The translations under genes were made by a program, and so were the position numbers. The notes beneath the pieces were generated by a model that saw only the letters and a list, made by a program, of their open reading frames with translations, did not search any database and was not told the origin of the DNA. From contig CAJTVN010000014.1 in NCBI GenBank assembly GCA_910579685.1, forward strand, positions 44,766 to 108,765: 64,000 bases of DNA, in the 5' to 3' direction. This document shows positions 53,901-63,128 of the stretch, in pieces; within the stretch, counting starts at the first letter, position 1, and every line of letters begins with the position of its first letter. This stretch comes from an uncultured Lachnospiraceae bacterium (GTDB lineage: Bacteria; Bacillota; Clostridia; Lachnospirales; Lachnospiraceae).

Positions 53901-54110
53901 GCGGTCCTTTCCATACCAGTGCATGGTCTGGCAGTCAAAGTCCTCCCACACCTCTTTGCCGGGCTCCGTTTCCTCACAGGCCGCGGCATCCTCCGGCCTT
54001 ATGAAATTCCCTTCCCTGTACTTCCAGTTATCCATCGCAAATGTCTGCTTCACCCTCAGCTTTTTCAGCTCCTCGCAGATTACCTTGACCCTTTTGTCTA
54101 AAAACTGCAT
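50997..54110 (-). pseudogene. Alpha-mannosidase GH38, second copy, with in-frame amber codon
   Basis: This is a paralogue of the GH38 gene at 44858-47956, co-linear over its whole length. The ATG at 54110 has AAGGAGG upstream. Codon 165 is TAG (53616-53618) where the other copy has GAA (EIDEKIEK versus EID-stop-RIEK); one base change from GAG would explain it. The catalytic motifs HTHIDVAWWW and WVEADCNLTSGES lie after the stop, so no active enzyme is expected without suppression or restart (53585). The reading frame is otherwise intact to the end, so the lesion is recent or a sequence error. Confidence 0.85.
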
Positions 54111-54208
54111 TTCCGCCTCCTTGTACGCCCTCTGCCGGGTCGTTTCCTTTCTATATATCCGGCGGCACCGGAATCCGACTGCGAAAGCCTCCCATAATGC
54201 CGCAAAAG

Positions 54209-54257
54209 GGCCGCCGCAAAGCAAAGCAGGTATCTCACTCTTCATTTTGCGGCGGCC
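54209..54257 (-). terminator. Hairpin after the GH130 gene
   Basis: GGCCGCCGCAAA (54209-54220) pairs perfectly with TTTGCGGCGGCC (54246-54257). On the minus strand it is followed by CTTTT. A likely partial terminator inside the operon. Confidence 0.65.
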
Positions 54258-54273
54258 TGTCTTTGTATGGAAT

Positions 54274-55254
54274 CTATTCCATGTATTCCATCAAACGGTC
54301 CGCTGTCGTAAACGCAAGTCCGGTCACCGTGTCCGCACATCCGTAATAGATTGCGATTCTTCCCGTGGCCGCATCCGTAAGAGCGGCACAGGGGAACACC
54401 ACGTTTGGCACGTCTCCCACGCATTCGTATAATTCATGAGGTCCCAGAATATAATTTCTGGTCCTCTTTTTCACCCTCCATGGCTCCTTAAGATCCAGAA
54501 GCGCACACCCCATCCGGTACACAAACCCGTTGCAGGTATTAATCACGCCGTGATAGATCAGAAGCCAGCCATCCTCCGTCTCAATGGGAACGCTCCCGGC
54601 ACCGATCTTGGTGCACTGCCATGCCGAAAGATCACCCCTTATCGCACCCATCACGTATCTGTGACGTCCCCAGTACGTAAGATCCGGGCTCTCGCTCAGG
54701 AAGATGTCCCCGAAGGGGGTGTGCCCGTTGTCGCTGGGCCGGCTCAGCATATAATAGTTTCCGTTTATTTTTCTCGGAAACAGCACGCCGTTGCGGTTAA
54801 ATGGCAAAAACGCATTCTCCATCTGGTAAAAGGTTTTGAAGTCAAAGGTATATCCCACCCCTATGGTAGGGTATTCATGATACCCGTTGCACCACGTGAT
54901 ATAATACCTGTCCTCGATAAAGCACACTCTCGGATCATATCGGAAATCCCTTTTCGCCACCTCCGGATCCGCCCCCCGGAACACAATGGGCTCATCGGAA
55001 ATATCCCAATGAATGCCGTCTTTACTAAATCCCGTAAAGATATCCATACTGATAGATCTGCTGTCGCAGCGGAACACTCCCGCAAAGCCCTCCCCGAAGG
55101 GCACCACCGCACTGTTAAAAATGCTGTTTGAATTCTTTGTGGCAAACCTTTCAATAATAGGGTTTGCATCGTAACGCCATACCGGCAGCTTCTCTTCGCC
55201 CTTTGGATCCTGCCATGGTATATTCGGCAGATCCTTTCCGATTATTCTCGTCAT
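54274..55254 (-). CDS. Beta-mannosyl phosphorylase, GH130
   Basis: This 326-residue cytoplasmic enzyme of GH130 breaks beta-1,4-mannosyl bonds with phosphate to give mannose 1-phosphate. The five-bladed propeller motif holds the catalytic aspartate in YDPRVCFIEDRYYITW (Asp107). NGVLFPRKINGNYYMLSRP is also typical. In an operon with GH38 and GH85 genes the likely substrate is Man-beta-1,4-GlcNAc from the N-glycan core, but mannan-type substrates cannot be excluded. It starts 23 bp after the solute-binding protein gene. Confidence 0.88.
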   Translation of the reverse strand: MTRIIGKDLPNIPWQDPKGEEKLPVWRYDANPIIERFATKNSNSIFNSAVVPFGEGFAGVFRCDSRSISMDIFTGFSKDGIHWDISDEPIVFRGADPEVAKRDFRYDPRVCFIEDRYYITWCNGYHEYPTIGVGYTFDFKTFYQMENAFLPFNRNGVLFPRKINGNYYMLSRPSDNGHTPFGDIFLSESPDLTYWGRHRYVMGAIRGDLSAWQCTKIGAGSVPIETEDGWLLIYHGVINTCNGFVYRMGCALLDLKEPWRVKKRTRNYILGPHELYECVGDVPNVVFPCAALTDAATGRIAIYYGCADTVTGLAFTTADRLMEYME

Positions 55255-55277
55255 CCCGTCGCTACCACCCGTCTCTT

Positions 55278-56802
55278 TTATTTGCCTAAAAATTCGTCAA
55301 CCTGTCTCTGCGCCTCATCCATAACATCCTGCCAGCCCGCATTCATCAGCTCCTCCTTAATCTGGGGAACCGCAACCGCAGGATCCTGTACGCCGGTCAT
55401 CACCTCACTGCGGTAGCGCAGCCAGATCTCGCGGCAGTTTGCAAGCTGATCCGTGAGTGATTGCGCTGGTATCAAGGTTAAAGCCCAGCATAGCGGAGGA
55501 TACCGCCGCCTCGTTCAGCGCCTTGATCTCGCCCCATTGATCAAACTCATCCGTGTCGATCTGCGTCACGGTGAAGAAGGAACCCTGGGTATAGCCTGCC
55601 ATAGCCCACTCCTCGTTGATCTTGTGCGCCTTGCCGTCCGCATTGTACTCAAAGTTCACGCCCTCTTCTCCATAATAGAACATGTCGCGCAGCTTTGTGT
55701 CCGTATTTACCATGTCAAGGAACTGCAGACACTTTTCAGGATATTTGGTATTTATGGAAATCATGTTGAGAGAGCCTCTCACGGTCTCGTTGGAGAGAAT
55801 CGTGTCTCCCAGTTTCTGAACCACTACTTCTTTCCCCATCTGAGGTCCCCAGACCGTGGTTCCCGCAGACTCCCAGCCCTGTGCAACTCTCCACATATTG
55901 TAAACACGTCCCTCTGACAGTGCGGAAGCGTCCGGATTGATGATTCCCTTTTTATACCAGTCATGGAGAATCTCAAGCTGTGCGTAAATATCAGGCTCTT
56001 CCAGAGTAAAGCATACCTTGCCGTCCGCATCATCATATCTCACGCCCAGAATCTGCGTTCCTCCTCCGATCTGATCATAAACGTCAAAGATATAATACAA
56101 ACCGTCGTTCTTTACATACACGGGATAATCATTCTTATCCGCTTTCAGCGTCTCAAAGGTTTCCGTCATGGAAGCAAGCTCCGTCATGGAAGTCACATCC
56201 AGGCTGTACTCATCCACCAGCTCCTTGTCCCAGATGGAGTAGTTGCTGATCGAGCTGTCCTTGTAGGTAGGAACACCGTAGATTCTGTCCTTCACCTTCA
56301 CCGCATCCCAATACTTTGCAGGCATCAGCTCATTAAGCCCCGGCATATTGGCATCCAGCATGTCAGTGATATCATAGTAAGCTCCAAGGTTGATATCCGC
56401 CAGATAATTGTTTCCGTTTCCGAAAATAATATCATAGGGTTCATTGGTGCTGATGATAATATTCCGGCGGTTATCCCAGTCTCCCCAGGGAATGACCTCC
56501 ATCTCAAGGTTGACGCCGATTTTCTCGCCGATATAGTCGTTTACCTTTGTTATCCATGTGTCATAGTTGGTGGGCATTCCGTTTCCGATGGTCACCCATT
56601 TCAGATTCACGATCTCGCCGGAAGCTGTCTCGCCGCCGGATTCCTTTTCACTTTCCTTCGTCTCCGCAGACGCTTCCTGGGATTTACTGTCCTCACCGCC
56701 GGTATTGCCGCCGCTGTTTTCTTTTCCGCCTCCGCAGCCTGCCAGCGTCCCCAGCATCATCGCTGCCGCAAGTCCTGCCGCCAATAATTTTTTCACCTTC
56801 AT
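55278..56802 (-). pseudogene. Sugar-binding lipoprotein of the N-glycan importer, C-terminally frameshifted
   Basis: The frame from 56802 encodes a lipoprotein with lipobox LAGC (Cys23), an acidic linker and a solute-binding fold (NLKWVTIGNGMPTNYDTWITKVND). It is intact for about 447 codons. Then two copies of GTGA (55453-55460, read as TCACTCAC on the minus strand) shift the frame, and the protein ends at 55405 with an unrelated tail. The true C-terminus (DQLANCREIWLRYRSEVMTG...QVDEFLGK) continues in another frame to 55278. Removing one copy of the 4-bp repeat restores a perfect frame of about 506 residues. The truncated protein may be impaired, as the lost end is conserved. Confidence 0.85.
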
Positions 56803-56827
56803 AATCTTCCTCCTTATTATAATTGTT

Positions 56828-57748
56828 TTATTCCTTCACCGAACCGATGGTAAGGCCGGAAATGAAATACTTCTGGAAAAACGGATAGGTACAAGCAATC
56901 GGTACGATAATGACAATCGCAATGGCCATTCTCACACTCTCCGTGGGCATGGATGACTTATACTGCTGAAGGGAAAGTCCGCCGTAGGGATTGTTTGCAA
57001 TGTATTCAATGTTTTTCTGTATATTGTTGAGCAAAGACTGCAGTGTCTGCAGATTTTTATCCTGAATATACAGGGATGCCTGGAACCAGTCGTTCCAATA
57101 ACCGAACGCCGCAAACATCCCAATGGTAGCCATCACCGGCTTCGAGATCGGCAGCACGATTCTGGACCAGATACAGAACTGGTCCGCACCGTCAATCTTG
57201 GCCGACTCCACGATGGAATCCGGCACCGTGATCCTGAAAAAGGTCCGGCAGATGGTGACGCTGAACGAGGAACACGCCAGAGGCAGGATCAGCGCCCATA
57301 TGGTATTGCGCAGGTTCAGGATATTGTTTACCACCACATAGCTCGCCAGCATACCGCCGTTGAACACCATGGGGATAAACACGATCCAGGTATATAATGT
57401 CTTGAGCTTGTAGGTTCTTCTGGAAACCACGTACCCCATGGAAGTGGTGAGGATCACGGCCAGAATTGTTCCGAGTACAGTCACCGATACGGACATGAAC
57501 ACCGCCCGCAGGATCATCATCCGCTCATTCCAGAGAAACTGATACGCCGCCGAGGAGAGCTGTGGCGGTATGATCTGATATCCGTTCATCCGCAGCGATT
57601 CCTCACTGGAAATCGAGATGGAGAACACGAACAGCAGAGGGAACACGCACATCACGGCCAGGATCAGAAACACCGCATTAAATAATACATTGGTAGACGT
57701 CTTGATCTGGTTCAGGGACGCATGGTTGTTTTTCATTTTCTTTTCCAC
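56828..57748 (-). CDS. Carbohydrate ABC transporter permease, LplC-type (N-glycan importer)
   Basis: This permease of 306 residues has six membrane segments, the EAA loop ESAKIDGADQFCIWSRIVLP and the C-terminus FQKYFISGLTIGSVKE. The start is GTG at 57748, chosen because AGGAGG lies 8 nt upstream; a GTG at 57757 falls inside that RBS, and an ATG at 57736 is possible. It is 13 bp downstream of the LplB-type gene. An ATPase must come from elsewhere. Confidence 0.92.
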   Translation of the reverse strand: MEKKMKNNHASLNQIKTSTNVLFNAVFLILAVMCVFPLLFVFSISISSEESLRMNGYQIIPPQLSSAAYQFLWNERMMILRAVFMSVSVTVLGTILAVILTTSMGYVVSRRTYKLKTLYTWIVFIPMVFNGGMLASYVVVNNILNLRNTIWALILPLACSSFSVTICRTFFRITVPDSIVESAKIDGADQFCIWSRIVLPISKPVMATIGMFAAFGYWNDWFQASLYIQDKNLQTLQSLLNNIQKNIEYIANNPYGGLSLQQYKSSMPTESVRMAIAIVIIVPIACTYPFFQKYFISGLTIGSVKE

Positions 57749-57761
57749 TTTTTCCACCTCC

Positions 57762-58751
57762 TTAAATGATCCGGTTCTCGTTATCTATCTTGCTCACCAC
57801 CCAGTTTGCAAACAGAATCGTCGCACAGCTGCAGATTGCCTGGAAAAAGTTTGCCGCAGCCGTCTGCCCGATAGGCGCCGTGGACTGGATCGCATTATAG
57901 ATGTAAGTGTCAAAGGTCGACGTGGTCGTGTAGAGTGACTGGGGGATTCCTCCCGTTACCTGATAGAACAGTCCGAAATCCGAGTTGAAAATCTTACCGC
58001 AGTCAAGAATCAGCATCATAACGAACACCGGCTTAATGCTCGGGATGGTGATGTGTCTTGCCTGCTGCGCCTTGGTGGCTCCGTCCATGACCGCCGCCTC
58101 ATAGAGAGAAGGATCAATTCCCGTGATGCTGGCCAGGTAGATCACCATTCCGTATCCCATACCCTTCCAGGTATTCAGGAAGACCAGGATAAAAGGCCAG
58201 TATTTTGGCTCCTGATACCACATGATCTTCTCTCCGCCAAGAGCAGTGATGATTCCGTTCAGATAACCTCTCTCCGGTGTCAGAAGGGCGTAAACGAAAT
58301 AGCTCACGACCACCCATGACATAAAGTAAGGCAGGAACATCATGGTCTGGTATACCTTGGACCCTCTCTTATTCCTCATACTGCTGAGCATCAGCGCACC
58401 TCCCACTGCGACGCTGGCACTGATGATGATGAATGCGATATTGTAGAGAATCGTGTTCCGAAGCAGCATGGTAAAGGAATTGGAGGTAAAGAAATACTTG
58501 AAATTGTTAATTCCCGCCCATTCGCTGTGAAGCAGATTGTAAAGGAATCCGTGGCCGCCGGGCGCAAGCTTGTAAACCTTGAAAGCAATTATCACGCCAA
58601 ACATCGGAAGATATGTAAACAAAAGATACCATACCAATGTGGGCACCGAGAGCAGAAACAGTTCCGTGTCGTCTCTGGTCCACCGCTTTCTGGGAATTTT
58701 TAAAGCTTTTTTGCCGCTTTTTCCTTTTACAGGTGATTGTTGATTTCCCAT
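57762..58751 (-). CDS. Carbohydrate ABC transporter permease, LplB-type (N-glycan importer)
   Basis: This 329-residue permease has six membrane segments and the EAA loop EAAVMDGATKAQQARHITIP. The start at 58751 has GGAG at 8-9 nt; the frame is open to 58814 but that is upstream of the RBS. First gene of the N-glycan operon, with a promoter bearing AT-rich inverted repeats and a divergent LacI-type gene on the other side. Confidence 0.92.
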   Translation of the reverse strand: MGNQQSPVKGKSGKKALKIPRKRWTRDDTELFLLSVPTLVWYLLFTYLPMFGVIIAFKVYKLAPGGHGFLYNLLHSEWAGINNFKYFFTSNSFTMLLRNTILYNIAFIIISASVAVGGALMLSSMRNKRGSKVYQTMMFLPYFMSWVVVSYFVYALLTPERGYLNGIITALGGEKIMWYQEPKYWPFILVFLNTWKGMGYGMVIYLASITGIDPSLYEAAVMDGATKAQQARHITIPSIKPVFVMMLILDCGKIFNSDFGLFYQVTGGIPQSLYTTTSTFDTYIYNAIQSTAPIGQTAAANFFQAICSCATILFANWVVSKIDNENRII

Positions 58752-58775
58752 ATTGTTTATCTCCTTATTTATTTT

Positions 58776-58814
58776 TGTTAACTTGATGTTAACATTTATA
58801 TAAACATATGTCAA
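58776..58814 (-). promoter_or_regulatory. Promoter of the N-glycan operon with overlapping palindrome
   Basis: Minus-strand TTGACA (58809-58814) and TAACAT (58786-58791) with a 17-bp spacer. A palindrome TGTTAAC-N5-GTTAACA (58776-58794) covers the -10 box, so it is a good repressor site. Confidence 0.7.
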
Positions 58815-58916
58815 TTATTGATGTCATTTTCATCATTATATCTAATTTCACCTGCCTCATATTATGCATTATGACATATATAGTGGTCTTATCGTATTTG
58901 CATATCGTTTTGAATA

Positions 58917-58973
58917 TTTACATTTGTAAATTTTAGATACATTGCGCCATTTTTCCTTTAACATTTGTAAACA
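58917..58973. promoter_or_regulatory. Two AT-rich inverted repeats before the LacI-type gene
   Basis: TTTACATTTGTAAA (58917-58930) and TTTAACATTTGTAAACA (58957-58973) share the half-site TGTAAA/TTTACA and lie 40 bp apart in the divergent region. The second is just upstream of the regulator's -35 (TTGTAT 58980-58985, TATACT 59003-59008). They are probable operators for the adjacent regulator. Confidence 0.5.
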
Positions 58974-59060
58974 TAATTATTGTATTTTTTTGTTTCACAT
59001 GTTATACTTGAATATGGGATTTTGGCGAGGCAGCATCAGGCTGCGGATTAGGAGTAAGAT

Positions 59061-60062
59061 ATGGAAAAAATCACGATGCAGGATATTGCAGACGCTCTCG
59101 ACATATCAAGGGTGACCGTCAGCAAAGTTTTTAACAATCAGTCAGGGGTGTCCGATTCCCTCCGGGAGCTTGTCTTTGAAAAAGCCAGGGAGCTTGGATA
59201 TGCAAAGGTACCCTATCAGATGGTGGAACAGCAAAAGCAGAGCCAGCGCACCATTTCCCTCATTGTCTCCAGGCCTGACTCCGCTTTTTTCTGGACCAAC
59301 ATCATACACCGTATGGCCCAGGAGCTTTCCAATTTTAATATTAATCTCATGTACACGTATGTGCCTTCCACCTACAGCAAGTCCTTCACTCTGCCCTCCA
59401 TTCTCTTAAACGGCCAGGTGGACGGCGTTGTGGTTCTGAATATCTATGACGCACAGATCCTGGGTATGATCAACGAGCTTTCCCTTCCCAAGGTCTTTCT
59501 GGATACGGTTCCTTCCCTGCCAAACCATCAGCTGAACGGAGATCTCATCCTCATCGAGGGCTTTCGCACCGTGTATGAGATCACCGGGACTCTCATCCGA
59601 AACGGCCACAAGAACATCGGTTTTCTGGGGGATATCAATTACGCCCAGACAAACCTGGAACGCTACAAGGGCTACTGCTCCTGCATGGAAAAAAACGATC
59701 TCACAATCAATCCCGGCCATTGTCTGACCGGAAGCATTGACATCTTTTCCTACAGCAGGGATCTGAACTCCTTTCTGAACCATCTTGTCAGCTGGCCTTC
59801 CGCCTTTGTCTGTGTCAGTGACTATGTGGCTCATTTCGTCAAGATGTATATGGACCAGCATCCCGAACGCCTCCCCCATCCCGTGGTTCTCACGGGATTT
59901 GACAACGCCAGCGAATACACCAACGTCTTTGGTCAGATTATCACCGCCAACGTTCCCACCAGTCTGCTGGGAAAGCGTCTCGCCCTGCAGCTCGTGTTCC
60001 GCACCGAGCATCCCGAAGCCCCCAGGGAGCTTACCTTTATCAGTCCCACGATCATCCGCTGA
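59061..60062 (+). CDS. LacI family transcriptional regulator of the N-glycan locus
   Basis: This 333-residue protein has the N-terminal LacI helix-turn-helix (ITMQDIADALDISRVTVSKVFNNQSGVS) and a periplasmic-binding-like effector domain. The hinge helix with the PN..AR..L motif is lacking: after LGYAKVPYQMVEQQ the sequence goes straight into the linker. It is divergent from the importer operon, a strong sign that it controls that operon. The ATG follows AGGAGT. The inducer may be a mannose-containing glycan; this is inference. Confidence 0.9.
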   Translation: MEKITMQDIADALDISRVTVSKVFNNQSGVSDSLRELVFEKARELGYAKVPYQMVEQQKQSQRTISLIVSRPDSAFFWTNIIHRMAQELSNFNINLMYTYVPSTYSKSFTLPSILLNGQVDGVVVLNIYDAQILGMINELSLPKVFLDTVPSLPNHQLNGDLILIEGFRTVYEITGTLIRNGHKNIGFLGDINYAQTNLERYKGYCSCMEKNDLTINPGHCLTGSIDIFSYSRDLNSFLNHLVSWPSAFVCVSDYVAHFVKMYMDQHPERLPHPVVLTGFDNASEYTNVFGQIITANVPTSLLGKRLALQLVFRTEHPEAPRELTFISPTIIR

Positions 60063-60129
60063 AAATGTGCGCCGCACAGCACCCGTCGGCTTTGCCGGCA
60101 TTCTTTCACCGGATGCCCGTATAAATGAA

Positions 60130-60162
60130 AAAAGAGCCTGCTCACCGTGCACTGACTCTTTT
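60130..60162 (-). terminator. Terminator of the FIST-MCP-coiled-coil unit
   Basis: AAAAGAG (60156-60162 read on the minus strand) pairs with CTCTTTT (60130-60136), with an inner GTGC...GC helix, and a T-run follows on the minus strand. It also faces the convergent LacI gene end. Confidence 0.7.
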
Positions 60163-60174
60163 CTCATACAGTTT

Positions 60175-61020
60175 CTATGCCTGAATGTCTACATTGGCGC
60201 CCTGGGTCATTTCCACCAGTTCCGCTGCCGGTACGTCAATTTGTTCGCCTCCGAGCTCCAGAGATACGGCGCTGCCTCCTCCGTCATAACCCATGGCGCT
60301 TCCGTTTCCGAAGGTGCCGCTGCCCGATGAGGCCTCCTGCTTTTCCTTTGCCAGCTTGTCAAAAAGCGCTTTCAGATACCGCAGATCCGCTTCCACCAGC
60401 TCCTTCATTTCCGACGCCCGATGTTTCTTTTTCAGAAGCTCCAGATCCTCCGGATCCATCTCTCCCTCTTCGATCGCTTCCGCCGCTTCCTGCAGCTCCT
60501 GTGCCCGCTCCATCTCTTTCATGAGCTCCTGGAGCTCCTTCATAAGTTTTTGAAGCTCCTCCTCGCTGATCCTGGCCGCTTCCTCGCTCTGCTGCACGAT
60601 TTCCTCAGCGGAAGGTTCCTCTCTGTCTTTTTCAAGCAGCTCCCTTGACCTCTCCGCTTTTTCGTGTCTTTTCAGCTTTTCCTCCTGCTCCAGATGGCGG
60701 GCTTTCTTCTTTGCCACCCTCACAAGGCTTTCCGCATGCGCAATCGCATGGCGGGTTTCGTCCTCGGCATAATCTCCCGTGGCACGCTTGCGGTAGAGCG
60801 CGGCCACCTTTGCCCGGGCGCTTGCCACCACGGATTTCGCTCCCAATGACGATTTGCTTTTCAGAACCCGGTTAGAAATATCTCTGAAGTTATATTGCAG
60901 CTTTTTGAGCTTTTTCGTCCCGCCCGGGCCTGTAACTCTCGCCGTTCCCACAACAGTTCCGTCTGTTCTTTTAAGGGAAATCGTTCTCGAATTTGAATTG
61001 TTTATTCCTATCATGCCCAT
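60175..61020 (-). CDS. Coiled-coil protein of unknown function
   Basis: I do not recognise this 281-residue protein. The N-terminal 80 residues are basic (LKRTDGTVVGTARVTGPGGTKKLKKLQYNFRDISNRVL). A long charged coiled coil (about 95-240) rich in Glu, Lys and Arg follows, then a glycine/serine-rich linker (SSGSGTFGNGS) and a short C-terminal part. No membrane segment or signal peptide. It is the third gene of a unit with a FIST protein and a soluble chemoreceptor, so a signalling or scaffolding role is possible. GGAGG precedes the ATG. Confidence 0.7.
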   Translation of the reverse strand: MGMIGINNSNSRTISLKRTDGTVVGTARVTGPGGTKKLKKLQYNFRDISNRVLKSKSSLGAKSVVASARAKVAALYRKRATGDYAEDETRHAIAHAESLVRVAKKKARHLEQEEKLKRHEKAERSRELLEKDREEPSAEEIVQQSEEAARISEEELQKLMKELQELMKEMERAQELQEAAEAIEEGEMDPEDLELLKKKHRASEMKELVEADLRYLKALFDKLAKEKQEASSGSGTFGNGSAMGYDGGGSAVSLELGGEQIDVPAAELVEMTQGANVDIQA

Positions 61021-61127
61021 ACCATTATCCTCCCTGATTCTGGTAAAAAATGAATGCCTGTGTTTTATTTATATCGGCATTTCAGGGCAAAAAAGTGATA
61101 GGCCTCAGGAAATTCCTCCCGCTGCGC

Positions 61128-62060
61128 TTATTTTGCGGCATTAACAATCGGCGGGACCTGGGACATCAGATTGTCAATATCCTCAAACATTGCGCTTTTT
61201 GTCGTTCCAAGGCTGCTCGCCCTGTCGATATGCCGCACCACGGTCTGATACTGGGCCTTTATCTCATCAAAATATCCGCACAGTCCCGAAAGCGCCCGTC
61301 TGGATTCCTCGATAACTCCGGAAATTTCTGACTGTACGGCCACCGCTCCTTCCGCCGCCTCCGTAATCTGGTCAAACATCCGATAAGTTTCATTCACCTT
61401 TTCAAGTTCCTGTCCAAGGCCTTCCTGGGAAGCCTTTATACTGGTGTTCAGCTTCTCGGTTCCCTGTTCGATTTCGCAGATTCCGCCGTCCGCTTCTTCC
61501 GCAAGCCCCTTAATCTCTTCCGCCAGCCTCTTAACCTCTGCGGCAACGATGGAAAAGCCTTTTCCCTTTTCTCCGGCCCTGGCCGCCTCAATGGACGCAT
61601 TCAGCGCAAGGATATTCGTCTGATCCGCAATCGACACAATCTTTTTCATACACTTCTGAATGTTCTGCACCGCAGCCTCAAGATCCCTAAAGGTACTTCC
61701 CATGGCCACGAAATCAGCTTCCATCTCCGCAGAAGTTCCTTTCAGTCCGTCTATGCTGTCCTGGGCGCACCCGACAGACTGCGCAACCTCGTCCCGCACT
61801 TCCGCAAACCGGCCCGAAACCTGATCTATACTGGAAAATGCCTGGCCGAAGTCCTGAAGCTTCTCCTGAAAGCTCTCGGCGCCGACAAGCACTCTGTCAA
61901 AGGAACTGCCCACCATGCTAAGCTCCTGCAGGGAATGCACCTCCTTCTGCACAAGCTCTGTATGATATGTCTTCAGGCTGTCCATCACATACAGCACCGG
62001 ATACAGGCTTTTTTCCTGAACCGGATCCCGGGACTGCCCGGATCTTTTCTGAAACCTCAT
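61128..62060 (-). CDS. Soluble methyl-accepting chemotaxis-type protein
   Basis: This 310-residue protein has no membrane segments. It has a helical N-terminal region and the signalling tip SIADQTNILALNASIEAARAGEKGKGFSIVAAEVKRLA at about residues 143-180, the standard motif bound by CheA and CheW. It starts 12 bp after the FIST gene with GGAGG before the ATG, so the FIST protein is probably its sensor partner. No sensor domain of its own is seen. Confidence 0.9.
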   Translation of the reverse strand: MRFQKRSGQSRDPVQEKSLYPVLYVMDSLKTYHTELVQKEVHSLQELSMVGSSFDRVLVGAESFQEKLQDFGQAFSSIDQVSGRFAEVRDEVAQSVGCAQDSIDGLKGTSAEMEADFVAMGSTFRDLEAAVQNIQKCMKKIVSIADQTNILALNASIEAARAGEKGKGFSIVAAEVKRLAEEIKGLAEEADGGICEIEQGTEKLNTSIKASQEGLGQELEKVNETYRMFDQITEAAEGAVAVQSEISGVIEESRRALSGLCGYFDEIKAQYQTVVRHIDRASSLGTTKSAMFEDIDNLMSQVPPIVNAAK

Positions 62061-62072
62061 TCCGTTACCTCC

Positions 62073-63128
62073 TTACTCGAATACCACGCATGTCATAGAC
62101 TGATTGACAAACTGGTTATTATAATGTTCTCCGTATCCCACCAGACCCGCATGAGCGCCCAGGGTACTCATTTCCTTCAGATACTCATTCATATAGCCCC
62201 GCTCCGTAAACAGCTTGTAACGAAACAGGCAGTTCACGGAAAACACCGCTGATCTTTTCGGAAAATCATTCCGGATCGACTGAATGGTTTCTTTCACCAC
62301 TTCTTTGTAATCCGCAAGCTCAAGCAGAATCAATACGTCCGAATCGTTCACCTGGCGGAAGCAGGCCAGAGCGTTTCCGTCAACCTCTTTGATCGAAATG
62401 ATGCAGGTGTCGTCACCGTTAATCTTTCCGAAAGGATTCTGGAAGGTTCTTGTCAATATCTCCTTCTCCGTCACGTGAAGGATATTCTGGTATACCTGCT
62501 TGGCGGGCTTTCCGTTCAGAGAGCCGAGAATATATCTGGCTTTATCCGTGTTGGAAGCGACAAAGCGATAATCCCCCATCTTACGGTAAATGTTTTCCTT
62601 GTAGGTTTTTACCCTTCCGCCATGATTTCTCACCAGCGCATAGGCTACCGCATCCTCGTACACCCTGCCGTTAGCAGAAACCTTCCCTCCGTCTCCGGTG
62701 CCGCCTACCAGGGAAATATTTCTTTTCCGCAACGCCGTATGTATCGTGGTCAGTGCACACGCATCGTTTCCGGAGCAAAAGTCAATGCAAACCGTATCTC
62801 TCACAGATCCGTTCACGGCGGCAATATCCCTCTCCAGCCGTTCAATATACTTCACCGGCACACTGGATACCTGCTCGAGCACATCCGCCTTTGCACTGAC
62901 GCCATCGAAAAAAGCCATGACGCCAACACCGTTCTCCACCACTCTGGTATCATAGCTCATTCCAATACATCCAATACTCGGCACATGGGGATACAGCGCC
63001 TCAAGCTCCCGCACATGCATCTCGAACTGCTCGCTGTTTGACATCAGCATAATAAACTGCGGACTGTCCAGCCCGCGGACCGCATCCTTCAGATTTCCGC
63101 TGGGATTCATACCGAAAAACTGCCTCAT
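62073..63128 (-). CDS. FIST domain signal-sensing protein
   Basis: This 351-residue protein has FIST N-terminal (residues about 25-210: FIMLMSNSEQFEMHVRELEALYPHVPSIGCIGMSYDTRV) and FIST C-terminal (about 215-340: ALACFRQVNDSDVLILLELAD, RSAVFSVNCLFRY) domains. FIST proteins are proposed to sense amino-acid-like or other small ligands. It is cytoplasmic. It leads an operon with a soluble chemoreceptor, suggesting that it passes its signal to CheA. No FIST C-terminal GGDEF or kinase is fused. Confidence 0.88.
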   Translation of the reverse strand: MRQFFGMNPSGNLKDAVRGLDSPQFIMLMSNSEQFEMHVRELEALYPHVPSIGCIGMSYDTRVVENGVGVMAFFDGVSAKADVLEQVSSVPVKYIERLERDIAAVNGSVRDTVCIDFCSGNDACALTTIHTALRKRNISLVGGTGDGGKVSANGRVYEDAVAYALVRNHGGRVKTYKENIYRKMGDYRFVASNTDKARYILGSLNGKPAKQVYQNILHVTEKEILTRTFQNPFGKINGDDTCIISIKEVDGNALACFRQVNDSDVLILLELADYKEVVKETIQSIRNDFPKRSAVFSVNCLFRYKLFTERGYMNEYLKEMSTLGAHAGLVGYGEHYNNQFVNQSMTCVVFE

